Shown: positions 7,640 to 14,978 of the stretch, in pieces | Layout: each line of letters starts with the position of its first letter | Position numbering within the stretch: position 1 is the first letter of the stretch | IMG/VR virus record: IMGVR_UViG_3300042731_008311 | Span: 1-36,169 of that record | Direction: 5' to 3' (one strand) | Source: a virus | Length of the DNA stretch: 36,169 nt | Position numbers and translations under genes: made by a program | The notes under the pieces: generated by a model | Database searches by the model: none | Seen by the model: the letters and a program-made list of their open reading frames with translations, nothing else | Told to the model about the DNA's origin: nothing

Positions 7640-8386
7640 CTATTCAGTTTCACACTGAGTCACCGAAAGTTGATTGTCGTAAGCAGATCTACGGAGACGA
7701 GACAAACGATCGAGATGACCGTTATTTCTCAGGTACTTGAAAGCAAGATTCTCGATAGAGAACTCGCCAGCAGACTCAAGACCAGCTTGCCGCATGCACT
7801 TGATGCGGTTCCTCACCTTTTCCGCTTCATCGAACGCCTTAGCTTGACCCTCCTCCACCATCCGTTCAATCCGATCGATACGAGCAACAAAATCCTCCGC
7901 CTTCTGCTGCACAGAGGACGTGTCCGGCTTTGTATCGACACTCGGTCGTGGCTCAACCAGCCACTCCCCAAACTGCACGGAATAAACGCCAGTGGAATGA
8001 TGTGGTTCTTCGCTGTCTTGGATGTAGACCTCAACCTCGTGGTCGCAAATCCGCACATCGTGAGTGCTATTCCACATGGATTTGGCGAGCCGGTAGTAGT
8101 CACTCAGCAATTCATGATTCTCATCGACTCTGCTGAAGTCCACTACTACATGGAGGTCAATGTCCGAGTAGTCGGACCAATTGAAATTGGCCATACTACC
8201 AGTAAGAATGATATCCTCGATGGCTTCTTCAGGAATAACATGCTGCTGGCAGAAGTCATAAGCGATCTGCAGCAAGTTCTCTCGGATGTCTGGACGTAGA
8301 GAATGGTCAGAGGACCATAGTCCAGGATTCAGATCCTTACCACCGTAGGATTCGAGAATGAAATCTAGAGTCGCTGAGAAATCCAT
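7640..8386 (-). CDS. nucleotidyltransferase (Pol beta superfamily)
   Basis: 248 aa. LTGSMANFNWSDYSDIDLHVVVD (residues 61 on) carries the GS signature and the DxD pair (Asp75, Asp77) of minimal nucleotidyltransferases; a third acidic residue is likely in VEVYIQD. These enzymes transfer a nucleotide to a protein, RNA or small molecule. The C-terminal half is helical and charged (VARIDRIERMVEEGQAKAFDEAEK when read in parts) and may bind the substrate. Stand-alone proteins like this are common in large phages and usually have no known target. Nothing resembling a HEPN antitoxin partner is seen next to it. The ribosome site is weak. Confidence 0.75.
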   Translation of the reverse strand: MDFSATLDFILESYGGKDLNPGLWSSDHSLRPDIRENLLQIAYDFCQQHVIPEEAIEDIILTGSMANFNWSDYSDIDLHVVVDFSRVDENHELLSDYYRLAKSMWNSTHDVRICDHEVEVYIQDSEEPHHSTGVYSVQFGEWLVEPRPSVDTKPDTSSVQQKAEDFVARIDRIERMVEEGQAKAFDEAEKVRNRIKCMRQAGLESAGEFSIENLAFKYLRNNGHLDRLSRLRRSAYDNQLSVTQCETE

Positions 8387-8401
8387 ACTCTAGATTTGCA
8401 G

Positions 8402-8818
8402 CTACAGCGACCCTATGTTATACAGCGTGGCATGGACGTGCTGACCGTTCGCCCAACCTGGGTAACAATCATGCTCGTTAAATTTACTAGTGTACCGCCC
8501 ACCGTCATACTCGAACTCGACATTGTGGACGTCATCACCATCCGGGTCTTCCCCGACCCATTCGTGGAACTCGATGAGGATACATTCAGCGTTTGGCTCC
8601 TCAATACCATCCATTGAGAGCCAAAAGCAGGTCCAAGGAGTACAATATGTCGGAGCGGTCGTACTTATAACAAAATCGTCGCTGGAGGTGTTGAGTGGAT
8701 TGTCGCGGTCACCACCTTCCTCCGTGACCGCAACTACCCGATAAATCCTCCAAGGAGTTGGACGTGCAACCTGACGGCTTAGTAGCAGCAAGTTCTGATT
8801 ATATCCAGAAACTGACAT
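8402..8818 (-). CDS. hypothetical protein, 138 aa (start uncertain)
   Basis: The C-terminal two thirds look like genuine protein: PTYCTPWTCFWLSMDGIEEP, then an acidic beta-rich stretch with DPDGDDVHNVEFEYDGG and YTSKFNEHDCYPGWANG. The ATG at 8818 overlaps the divergent gene starting at 8764 by about 55 bp and has no clear ribosome site. A shorter start would need TTG in NLLLLS. The predicted beta strands and acidic loops could bind calcium, but no defined motif is present. It ends 16 bp before the nucleotidyltransferase start and may be co-transcribed with it. Confidence 0.5.
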   Translation of the reverse strand: MSVSGYNQNLLLLSRQVARPTPWRIYRVVAVTEEGGDRDNPLNTSSDDFVISTTAPTYCTPWTCFWLSMDGIEEPNAECILIEFHEWVGEDPDGDDVHNVEFEYDGGRYTSKFNEHDCYPGWANGQHVHATLYNIGSL

Positions 8819-9249
8819 GGGTGGCTATCTATCAAAACGGTGAGATCACGGTCCAAAAAGATGAAAACGGAATGAAGTCGTCAGAAGTGCTTGACCATTC
8901 CAAAATGTACATCTTCCATCTCGTGGCCGACGACGATCAACCAGTATTCACCTTACGGCTCAGGCCCGGCCAAAAATTCTTCTACCGAGCCCGCACAGCA
9001 ATGCGGGCTGGAATCGGAGTCCTAGACCGCATCCATATACTTGGTTGGCGAAAAGACAACGGCGAGAAATCCGTCTGCTTTGTGTCTGAGACAGACAACC
9101 ACGTCGAAGTGGGCGACTTCATCCACAAAGAAGATCCCTACCGCCGATTACGACCCTGGATCTACGAGATCAACTGGCGGGAGCTGGATGAGATGCCGAT
9201 TGCAGAAATAATTGACGAGATTGAGGACACAGAACCGGTTTCCCAGTGA
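8764..9249 (+). CDS. hypothetical protein, 161 aa
   Basis: I start at GTG 8764 because AAGGAG ends 6 nt before it; a TTG two codons upstream would sit right on the ribosome site. The protein begins VQPDGLVAASSDYIQKLTWVAIYQ and has alternating strands (YQNGEITVQKDENG, FHLVADDDQPVFTLRLRPGQKFFYRAR), then GVLDRIHILGWRKDNGEKSVCFVSE, and an acidic tail ELDEMPIAEIIDEIEDTEP. A beta-rich fold is likely. The family is not recognised. Its last 80 bp overlap the 3' end of the opposing PRTase-HAD gene. Confidence 0.6.
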   Translation: MQPDGLVAASSDYIQKLTWVAIYQNGEITVQKDENGMKSSEVLDHSKMYIFHLVADDDQPVFTLRLRPGQKFFYRARTAMRAGIGVLDRIHILGWRKDNGEKSVCFVSETDNHVEVGDFIHKEDPYRRLRPWIYEINWRELDEMPIAEIIDEIEDTEPVSQ

Positions 9250-10279
9250 ACTGGTGGATCAAATCGGCCTGGAACGGGTCCGACTCGACAAACAAGTTGC
9301 ACTCCGAATCTCGATAAGCTACACCCTTCACCTGAATCGCGGACTCCGGAAAATTTGCGTCTCGTTCCTCCGCAGTCTCGTAGGGTGACATCACTAGCCG
9401 TTCGTAAGTGACACCCCATTTTTCACACCACTGCTCAGTTGCCTCCCGCCATTTCTCCAGTCTGTTCGTGGCGATAAGCGGTACACAACAGCGGCGTGGG
9501 ATATACTTCCCCGGCTTCAAATCCAGGAGCCAATCGAGGTTGTCCGCCCGATCATCTCCCCATTCCGGATCAACACTAATAATCCCATCAAAATCAAGTG
9601 CGAGACCTTCACCCAAGAACGGGTCCTTGATACCCGTCTCCCGTAAAGGAGCCATCATGAGAGTATTCATGATGTTCCATTCGAAGAGGTGCGGCGATGG
9701 GGCAGCTTGGACGTGATGATCAACAACGTGTGCCATCTCTGGTCTGGCGTAGACAGCGGCCATAATGACGTTCTTTGGCAGAATATTCCTGATCAGCCAC
9801 ATCGTGTTCCCATCGTGAACGGAATCATCCACGACGAATAATGGCCCATCATCCGTTACTTCTTTCTGCCGCTCGTCGAATCGGTATCCAGCACCGATCT
9901 CTTTCAACCCGCCTTTCTTGCTGACCTCAAAAAGAGGAAGATGCATATGGGCTGAGATCGCCGCTGCCGGGACAAGGCCGGACCGTGCAACGCCACAAAT
10001 GCCTCTACAATTATGAGGGACGTGTCTACAAAGCTCCAGTGCATCAGTAACTAAATCAGCGGTCGAACGATAGGTCCACTCATCCGTTGGTTTGTAACCA
10101 GGAGGTTGATCATCCTGCTCGATCCGGAGATCACAAGTCTCACAAACCCTGATGGACGGCTTGGGAGCTTCACCGTCAGTGATACAGTATTTCTCTGGTG
10201 CTTCAGGATGGTGACATCGATGGGCTAAAGGACCCAGATGAGTCGCGATCATCCCACGATAATTGCAAGGGTGTTTCAT
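9170..10279 (-). CDS. phosphoribosyltransferase-HAD phosphatase fusion
   Basis: 369 aa from ATG 10279. Residues 3-50 contain CNYRG, HRCHHPE and CETC, possibly a small zinc-binding part. The PRTase domain follows: GICGVARSGLVPAAAI (93-108) and the PRPP-binding loop LFVVDDSVHDGNT (147-159). The second domain is HAD-like: LALDFDGIISVD (226-237) holds the nucleophile DxD-type motif (DFD), and PLIATNR (267-273) provides motif II Thr. A PRTase moves a nucleobase onto PRPP, and a HAD enzyme could remove a phosphate from the product or precursor. The pairing with PurA- and PurB-like genes hints at purine salvage, but the base is unknown. The start codon shares CATG with the divergent methyltransferase start. 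Confidence 0.75.
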   Translation of the reverse strand: MKHPCNYRGMIATHLGPLAHRCHHPEAPEKYCITDGEAPKPSIRVCETCDLRIEQDDQPPGYKPTDEWTYRSTADLVTDALELCRHVPHNCRGICGVARSGLVPAAAISAHMHLPLFEVSKKGGLKEIGAGYRFDERQKEVTDDGPLFVVDDSVHDGNTMWLIRNILPKNVIMAAVYARPEMAHVVDHHVQAAPSPHLFEWNIMNTLMMAPLRETGIKDPFLGEGLALDFDGIISVDPEWGDDRADNLDWLLDLKPGKYIPRRCCVPLIATNRLEKWREATEQWCEKWGVTYERLVMSPYETAEERDANFPESAIQVKGVAYRDSECNLFVESDPFQADLIHQFTGKPVLCPQSRQLFLQSASHPAPAS

Positions 10280-10970
10280 GCTAGACAAAACCAACAAAAA
10301 CGAAGTTATTACCGCAGCCCATATGATCCCTGGTTGGTGTTATCTACATGAACTAGCACTGATCTACGAACTCGTCAAAGACTCCAAATTCCACGTCGAG
10401 ATCGGGACATTCTGCGGCAAAGCCACCTTCGTCGCAGGGTTGGCAATGGAAAACGGCTCCAGGATCGTCGGTGTGGATGCGATGAATTTTGGGTGGATTC
10501 AAGACGCCGACCCACACTTCCGGCTACCCTATATCACTGGCGACCACGAGGACGAATCGGTCAGTTGGACTGAGGATGTTTTCGATCTGACCTGCAAAGC
10601 AATCAAACTCCACAATCCGGACACCGATATCAGTCTCATCAGGGAGCCCAGCGTCCGAGCAGCAATCGAACTCCGGGACGAGGAGATCGATACCATCTAT
10701 ATCGATGGAAACCATAGCTTCGATGGAGTATGTTTCGACATCGAATCATGGTATCCAGCATTGAAACCGGGCGGTATCATGTTCGGCCATGATTACTGCC
10801 CATCGCATATAGACGTGATGGAAGCAGTCAACTTCAACTTCGGTGGCGACGAAGCGGCGAAATACCCAGGAGGCTTCAGAGTCCAGGGTGATACACGCAT
10901 CTGGATTCACATCAAGCCAGTACCACCGCCTCAAAAAGAATCGAAGTCAACGAACGAGCCGGAGAGTTAA
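10278..10970 (+). CDS. class I SAM-dependent methyltransferase (Methyltransf_24-like)
   Basis: 230 aa from ATG 10278, with CAAGGGTG upstream; a TTG at 10263 is also in frame. The SAM-binding motif I is HVEIGTFCGKAT (39-50), the acidic motif after strand 2 is VGVDAM (64-69), and DTIYIDGNHSFDGVCFDIESW matches the post-catalytic region of this family, followed by LKPGGIMFGHDY. These enzymes often methylate sugars or small molecules. Glycosyl- and sulfotransferase-like genes elsewhere in the window make a glycan substrate possible. It is transcribed opposite to most neighbours and overlaps the RsbW-like gene at their 3' ends by 24 bp. Confidence 0.75.
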   Translation: MLDKTNKNEVITAAHMIPGWCYLHELALIYELVKDSKFHVEIGTFCGKATFVAGLAMENGSRIVGVDAMNFGWIQDADPHFRLPYITGDHEDESVSWTEDVFDLTCKAIKLHNPDTDISLIREPSVRAAIELRDEEIDTIYIDGNHSFDGVCFDIESWYPALKPGGIMFGHDYCPSHIDVMEAVNFNFGGDEAAKYPGGFRVQGDTRIWIHIKPVPPPQKESKSTNEPES

Positions 10971-11351
10971 CCGGTTTCCCCGGTCGTTGTACGACATTTC
11001 TGACATCAATTCTCTCATTAGCAGCACACCGCGACCATTTACCTGTTCGATGTTATCGGGTGTGGTAGGGTCCGGCACTTTATCCGGATCAAAGCCTTCA
11101 CCTTCGTCCTCGACTACGAGCACTAGGTCTTCTGGGCTGATACCACACTGGATTGTGATGAATTTGGTCGGGTCGTGGCGATTGCCGTGCTTGATCGCAT
11201 TGGAGATAGCTTCTCCAATCGACATGAGAAGGATGGATTTTTGGCGTCTCTGGAATTGACCGGCCTCGATCAGCCGTTCTAAGACTGCCTGGATCTTCCA
11301 GCATTTTTCATAGTCACTAGGGACTACCGCCTTATAGCTGCAGCATTCCAT
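10947..11351 (-). CDS. RsbW/SpoIIAB-like anti-sigma factor ATPase (HATPase_c_2)
   Basis: 134 aa, the full length of a stand-alone RsbW-type domain. GEAISNAIKHGN (46-57) is the N box with Glu47 and Asn51, DEGEGFDPDKVPDP (82-95) is the G1 box, and NGRGVLLMRELMSEMSY (105-121) is the G2 region. In bacteria such proteins bind a sigma factor and can phosphorylate an anti-anti-sigma partner. No STAS partner or sigma factor gene is visible nearby, so the target is likely a host protein. In the phage it could redirect host RNA polymerase. The gene follows purB-like transcription direction but is 40 bp beyond its stop side. Confidence 0.85.
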   Translation of the reverse strand: MECCSYKAVVPSDYEKCWKIQAVLERLIEAGQFQRRQKSILLMSIGEAISNAIKHGNRHDPTKFITIQCGISPEDLVLVVEDEGEGFDPDKVPDPTTPDNIEQVNGRGVLLMRELMSEMSYNDRGNRLTLRLVR

Positions 11352-11393
11352 CTCCCGGTCCTCGAACCTAGGTGATTCACGCTACAGGTATGT

Positions 11394-12746
11394 TTAGACG
11401 ATCTGGTAATGCCGGGTAGCTAGATGTTCAGCAGCACCAATGTACGAACTTGGCGTCATGCCAAGAAGCCGCTCTTTTTCGGCTTCCGGAATGGGCAGTC
11501 TTCCTAGCATATGCTTCAATCGTGCCTCAGTATTCTCGTCCCACTTAGACGGATCGTCATTAAAGAGGCTTCGAACAGTTTCGTAGGCGTCTTCTACGCC
11601 ATACTTCCGAAGCACAGTTTGATACGCCTCAGCTAGCACTTCTGGGTGCCCACTCAGGTCGCATGAGATGGCTATCTTGTCCGCTTCCAACTTCTCCAGA
11701 CCGCTCAACACGGATTTGTAGCCAACAAGACAATGGCCGAAAGCAACACCAAGGTTCCGCTTCACAGTCGATCCACTCAGATCACGCTGCAACCGCGAAA
11801 CCGGAAGCTTAGAGGCCATATAGGTAAGAAGTGAGTTGGCAATACCAAAGTTACCCTCGGCATTCTCAAACTCGATCGGGTTGACTTTGTGCGGCATCGT
11901 CGAAGAACCAACCCGTTTGGTATTCAGCTTGAAATAACCATACGAGATATACTGCCACATGTCGTACGAAAGGTCGATCAGGATATTATTGATCCTGATT
12001 AGAGCCTGTAGGATAGCCGCGAGCCAGTCAGAAGGTTCCACTTGTGTCGTGTTCAGGTTAGATCGGAAACCTGTCACGCCTCTGACGAAGTTCTTACAGA
12101 CGTTGACCCAATCGATGTCCGGATAGGCGGCATAGAGAGCGTTGTAGTTGCCAGTCGCCCCATTCAGCTTGACTATAATGTCGATCGATTTGAGATGGCC
12201 AAGCTGAGATGTAAGGCGTCTCTCGAAGTTCCGGATCTCCTTACCCAATGTGGTCGGACTGGCCGGTTGGCCATGGGTTCGGGCAAGCATGGCGGTATTG
12301 GCTTGGGCCAACGCTTTCGCAGACAAGCTTTCCGTTAATTTGAGAAGCGTTCCTTCCAGAATTCGGATGGATCGCTTTATCGCCGTAGCATAGGCGACAT
12401 TGGTGATATCCTCAGAAGTCAAACCAAAATGGACAAGCTCGACGTACTGCCGTCTATTCGTGGATTGCTTCAGTCTTCTCTTGAGGTAGTATTCGACCGC
12501 TTTCACTTCGTGCCCGGTCTCTCTTTCGATCTTCCGGATTTCTTCGGCGATGGTGGGCGGTTCGAGCCTGAGAAGTGACTCAGATTCCAGCGGAGTCATA
12601 GAAGGCAGAATCTTGGTCAAATAACAGAGCCATTCGACCTCGGCGGAGTACATGAGATACGTCATCGCATCGTTGCCGATGCACTCCGATAATTCCTTAC
12701 AAAGCGGGGCGTACCGTCCGTCAAGCGGGCTGAGTGGGTCCATCAT
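11394..12746 (-). CDS. purB: adenylosuccinate lyase
   Basis: 450 aa, the normal length. PurB splits adenylosuccinate to AMP and fumarate, and SAICAR to AICAR. The family signature SSTMPHKVNP (281-290), the region HFGLTSEDITN (106-116), and ARTHGQPASPTT (155-166) holding the catalytic His are all present, and the N-terminus SPLDGRYAPLCKEL matches the E. coli-type subgroup. It should form a tetramer in the cytoplasm. Together with the purA-like gene 10 kb away it completes the IMP-to-AMP branch. Its ATG pair (12741-12746) lies inside the end of the upstream gene (26-bp overlap), so translation is probably coupled. All catalytic motifs look intact, so activity is expected. Confidence 0.95.
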   Translation of the reverse strand: MMDPLSPLDGRYAPLCKELSECIGNDAMTYLMYSAEVEWLCYLTKILPSMTPLESESLLRLEPPTIAEEIRKIERETGHEVKAVEYYLKRRLKQSTNRRQYVELVHFGLTSEDITNVAYATAIKRSIRILEGTLLKLTESLSAKALAQANTAMLARTHGQPASPTTLGKEIRNFERRLTSQLGHLKSIDIIVKLNGATGNYNALYAAYPDIDWVNVCKNFVRGVTGFRSNLNTTQVEPSDWLAAILQALIRINNILIDLSYDMWQYISYGYFKLNTKRVGSSTMPHKVNPIEFENAEGNFGIANSLLTYMASKLPVSRLQRDLSGSTVKRNLGVAFGHCLVGYKSVLSGLEKLEADKIAISCDLSGHPEVLAEAYQTVLRKYGVEDAYETVRSLFNDDPSKWDENTEARLKHMLGRLPIPEAEKERLLGMTPSSYIGAAEHLATRHYQIV

Positions 12747-13326
12747 TCAACTCTCTCACTGCTGCCGTAAACCATTGCGGTTGATCACCAAGACGCCACT
12801 TGGCGAATCGAGCCTTATACCTTACGTAGTAATCGCGATACGCTTGAACCACATCCGGATGGTAACAGTCTTCGGCAACAGCTTGACGGAACGGCGTGAG
12901 ATCGACGAAGGGTATCGGTGGCTCGTTGGCTACGAACCATTCGAGGATAGGTCGCGTCTGGTGATGCGAGAGGCCCTTCTTTCGCAGATTGTGTGCATAC
13001 CGCCGTTCGTATTCGTCGCAGAGTGCGAGGCCGTGCCGACCGGTCCACCGATAATTCTCCAGGCTCGTACGAACCCAGATACTTACGTGGTTGTTGACTT
13101 GGCTTTGGGGGCGATAACGCCAGACTTGACGTTCGACGCCCTTGTTGTTGGTGACGGTTCGCGGCTCCCGGAGGATTCGCGGGGCCTGCATGATGCGTGG
13201 GAAATTGAAGTGCCAATGAGCAAGGCACATCATATCCGCTGCTTCGAGGATGATTTTGCAGACGTGCTTATCGCAGTTCTCTACTGCGGCACGTTGCGGA
13301 TCGAGATTGAGTACGAACAGATTCAT
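12721..13326 (-). CDS. conserved phage protein with CDKHVCK motif, 201 aa
   Basis: The ATG at 13326 has AGGAGGT upstream. The N-terminus MNLFVLNLDPQRAAVENCDK followed by HVCKIILEAADMMC belongs, as I recall it, to a widespread phage protein group of unknown function whose members start MN(I/L)FVLDxDPxxAAxxxCDKHVxK. His, Asp and Lys are concentrated here and could be catalytic. The middle region, WVRTSLENYRWTGRHGLALCDEY, and the C-terminal WFVANEPPIPFVDLTPF are also typical. I am not certain of a function; pyrimidine-dimer glycosylase labels for such genes seem unsupported. The gene overlaps purB by 26 bp in the same operon. Confidence 0.8.
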   Translation of the reverse strand: MNLFVLNLDPQRAAVENCDKHVCKIILEAADMMCLAHWHFNFPRIMQAPRILREPRTVTNNKGVERQVWRYRPQSQVNNHVSIWVRTSLENYRWTGRHGLALCDEYERRYAHNLRKKGLSHHQTRPILEWFVANEPPIPFVDLTPFRQAVAEDCYHPDVVQAYRDYYVRYKARFAKWRLGDQPQWFTAAVRELNDGPTQPA

Positions 13327-13369
13327 ATGGACCTCCTAATACGTGTCTGTTGCACGAAGGAGATCCTGG

Positions 13370-13750
13370 TTAACGAGAGATCGCGAATCCGGTTCGGGCC
13401 ATTTCTTGGAGTTCTTCCCACTCTTGGTCGGTGAGTTCTTTTGGTTTGAACCGGTCAGCTAGGAAGGTGACGCCTTCGCATTGCCCGACGTGATCGATAT
13501 ACCATGACAGCATACGCCGGTAGTTGAAGATGGTTTCCTGCTGGGAAATAAGAAGGAATTCGAAGAAGTTCGCGGGAGATTCCGCACCTTCTTGGAGTGG
13601 CAACGGCCTAAGCTCGGACCATTCTTCCTCGTCTACGATCTGTGTGAGACCGTTAGCGAGCATGATGGTGCGTTCTTTGGGGTCTTTAACGATCCCGTAG
13701 TAGCCGTCGTCTGTTACTGTGAGATCACCCGCTTTCAATTCTGTATCCAT
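13370..13750 (-). CDS. hypothetical protein, 126 aa
   Basis: I start at MDTELKAGDLTVTDDGYYG (ATG 13750) preceded by GGAAC; an ATG at 13783 would add 11 residues and overlap the upstream gene more. The first 50 residues look like a small beta domain (GDLTVTDDGYYGIVKDPKER, TIMLANGLTQIV), and the rest is helical with NFFEFLLISQQETIFNYRR and a charged C-terminal helix, LTDQEWEELQEMARTG. It overlaps the end of the peptidase-like gene by 26 bp. No family is recognised. The helical part resembles phage proteins that bind partners, but that is only composition. Confidence 0.6.
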   Translation of the reverse strand: MDTELKAGDLTVTDDGYYGIVKDPKERTIMLANGLTQIVDEEEWSELRPLPLQEGAESPANFFEFLLISQQETIFNYRRMLSWYIDHVGQCEGVTFLADRFKPKELTDQEWEELQEMARTGFAISR

Positions 13751-14171
13751 CTGTTCCAACCCAATGGTAGCCGTATTGCTCACTGATAAAACGAATCAAC
13801 TCTCGATCGCTCAAACCCTCTGCGACCAATGGGCCAAGCCAAGAGTTGACTGCTGTGAGCACGAACTCCTTGTCGTGGAGAGCAGTCGGATAGAGAAAGA
13901 AGCTGTGGCCGTTCCAGATCGGATGGTGGATTGTGACGATCCCGCCACATTCAAATACGGCCACTTCGTCGTGAGTCTTTTGTAGTTCTGCACCAAAGTA
14001 GTCAACTACGTTCTGGTGCCCGATGGCTGCCCCATTTCGGCAGCACGCTATGTCTTTGGCCTGTTCGAGGTCTGGAAGCTCTTTACCTTTCCAAAGCTGA
14101 AAATTGGCAACTGCGTAAACGAAGCAGCACGAGTCCATCCCTTGGGCTATGTAATCTGTTCGTCCAGCCAT
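13725..14171 (-). CDS. papain-like (C39-type?) cysteine peptidase-like protein
   Basis: 148 aa from the ATG at 14171 (MAGRTDYIAQ); GGAGATG lies a little far upstream. Three candidate catalytic motifs occur in papain order: Cys in GMDSCCFVYAVANF (residues 12 on), His in TIHHPIWNGHSFFLYP (about 86-100), and Asn in VNSWLGPL (about 111-118). It has no signal peptide and no additional domain. It could cut a host protein or modify a peptide, and an inactive relative is possible. It is unlike the larger peptidase at 5.0-6.4 kb in sequence. It lies in a chain of overlapping genes, 13370 to 14461. Confidence 0.55.
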   Translation of the reverse strand: MAGRTDYIAQGMDSCCFVYAVANFQLWKGKELPDLEQAKDIACCRNGAAIGHQNVVDYFGAELQKTHDEVAVFECGGIVTIHHPIWNGHSFFLYPTALHDKEFVLTAVNSWLGPLVAEGLSDRELIRFISEQYGYHWVGTDGYRIESG

Positions 14172-14461
14172 TGTTTTATGACATCTCCATGGCACTCGTC
14201 CGGCTTGCAGAAGCAGCCTAAACGACTGCCTTTAAGGGCAAGTACGGCGTTTCGAAATGCCATGTCTTCCTCTACCCTGTCATAAAAGTAAACGACAAAG
14301 CGATCGATGGCACCTCTTCTCCCGTATCTTCGGACCGAGAATGGATTGCCAAAACACCCGCGTTCCGGTGGGTCGGGTATTTCACCATCTTTGCCACGCC
14401 CGATGTAGACGTCATGCGGCTCGTTGCGGAGATTAACGACTGTCGTCAAGAGGAATGTCAC
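14147..14461 (-). CDS. DUF4326 domain protein
   Basis: 104 aa if the GTG at 14461 is used; a TTG at 14449 with AGGTGA ahead of it is another start. The family pattern is clear: HDVYIGRGKDGEIPDPPERG, then FGNPFSVRRYGRRGAIDRF, FVVYFYDRVEEDMAFRNAVL, and LKGSRLGCFCKPDECHGDVI (cysteines that may bind metal). DUF4326 proteins are common in phages and some bacteria; their activity is not known to me. The Cys pair in GCFCKPxxCHG and the conserved Arg suggest an enzyme. It starts inside the upstream 65-aa gene and ends inside the peptidase-like gene. Confidence 0.85.
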   Translation of the reverse strand: MTFLLTTVVNLRNEPHDVYIGRGKDGEIPDPPERGCFGNPFSVRRYGRRGAIDRFVVYFYDRVEEDMAFRNAVLALKGSRLGCFCKPDECHGDVIKQWLDEQIT

Positions 14462-14630
14462 CTGTTAGGTGTTTGGTGATGCGGCCTATAAGAGCGTCTT
14501 CAGACCAGCCGCCGAGATCTTTGATGCCGTCCAAGATGACGAGTCTTTTGCCGTGATCACCATTTCCATTGGTGAGCAAGTCCTTGACAATGGATCTCGC
14601 AAATCGGTGTGCTGTTTCATCGTTGAGCAT
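14433..14630 (-). CDS. small hypothetical protein, 65 aa
   Basis: The ATG at 14630 is preceded by TGGAGATATC. The longer open frame upstream runs through the tRNA-Pro gene and is not coding. The peptide, MLNDETAHRFARSIVKDLLT then NGNGDHGKRLVILDGIKDLG, looks like one helix-strand unit with a C-terminal helix (SEDALIGRITKHL). It overlaps DUF4326 by 29 bp and lies just 15 bp after the tRNA-Pro gene, so its mRNA is probably released by tRNA 3' processing. Function is unknown. Confidence 0.55.
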   Translation of the reverse strand: MLNDETAHRFARSIVKDLLTNGNGDHGKRLVILDGIKDLGGWSEDALIGRITKHLTGDIPLDDSR

Positions 14631-14644
14631 GATATCTCCATAAG

Positions 14645-14719
14645 TCGGGGTGACAGGATTCGAACCTGCGACCCCCGGCTCCCAAAGCCGGTGCTCTAGC
14701 CAAGCTGAGCTACACCCCG
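14645..14719 (-). tRNA. tRNA-Pro(TGG)
   Basis: Anticodon loop TTTGGGA; acceptor CGGGGTG/CACCCCG; discriminator A; TTCGAAT T-loop. No encoded CCA. Confidence 0.95.
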
Positions 14720-14728
14720 TAATACATG

Positions 14729-14802
14729 TAGCCTCGGTGGGAGTCGAACCCACAGCATCTCGGATTTTAAGTCCAAGTGGTCTGCCTGTTGCCTACGAGG
14801 CC
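14729..14802 (-). tRNA. tRNA-Leu(TAA), short variable loop
   Basis: Anticodon loop CTTAAAA on a TTGGA/TCCGA stem; acceptor GGCCTCG/CGAGGCT with a terminal G-T pair; discriminator A. Unlike the other four tRNA-Leu genes here it lacks a long variable arm. Confidence 0.85.
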
Positions 14803-14806
14803 GAAG

Positions 14807-14890
14807 TGCGGATGAAAGGAGTCGAACCTTCACGTCCTTATCGGACAACAGGCCCTCAACCTGCCGCGTCTGCCATTCCGCCACATCCGC
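14807..14890 (-). tRNA. tRNA-Leu(GAG)
   Basis: Anticodon loop TTGAGGG; long variable arm (GTCC/GGAC); acceptor GCGGATG/CATCCGC; discriminator A. Confidence 0.95.
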
Positions 14891-14895
14891 ATTAG

Positions 14896-14978
14896 TGCGA
14901 TCGAGAGGAGTCGAACCTCCACGCCCTTGCGGGCAATAGCTCCTGAAGCTACCGCGTCTGCCATTTCGCCACGATCGC
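14896..14978 (-). tRNA. tRNA-Leu(CAG)
   Basis: Anticodon loop TTCAGGA; long variable arm (GCCC/GGGC); acceptor GCGATCG/CGATCGC; discriminator A. Its first 30 nt also encode the last residues and stop of the sulfotransferase-like gene. Confidence 0.95.

Noticed and set aside
7163-8299. 378-aa open frame on the plus strand
   Set aside because: Antisense to the 145-aa gene and the nucleotidyltransferase gene; no ribosome site.
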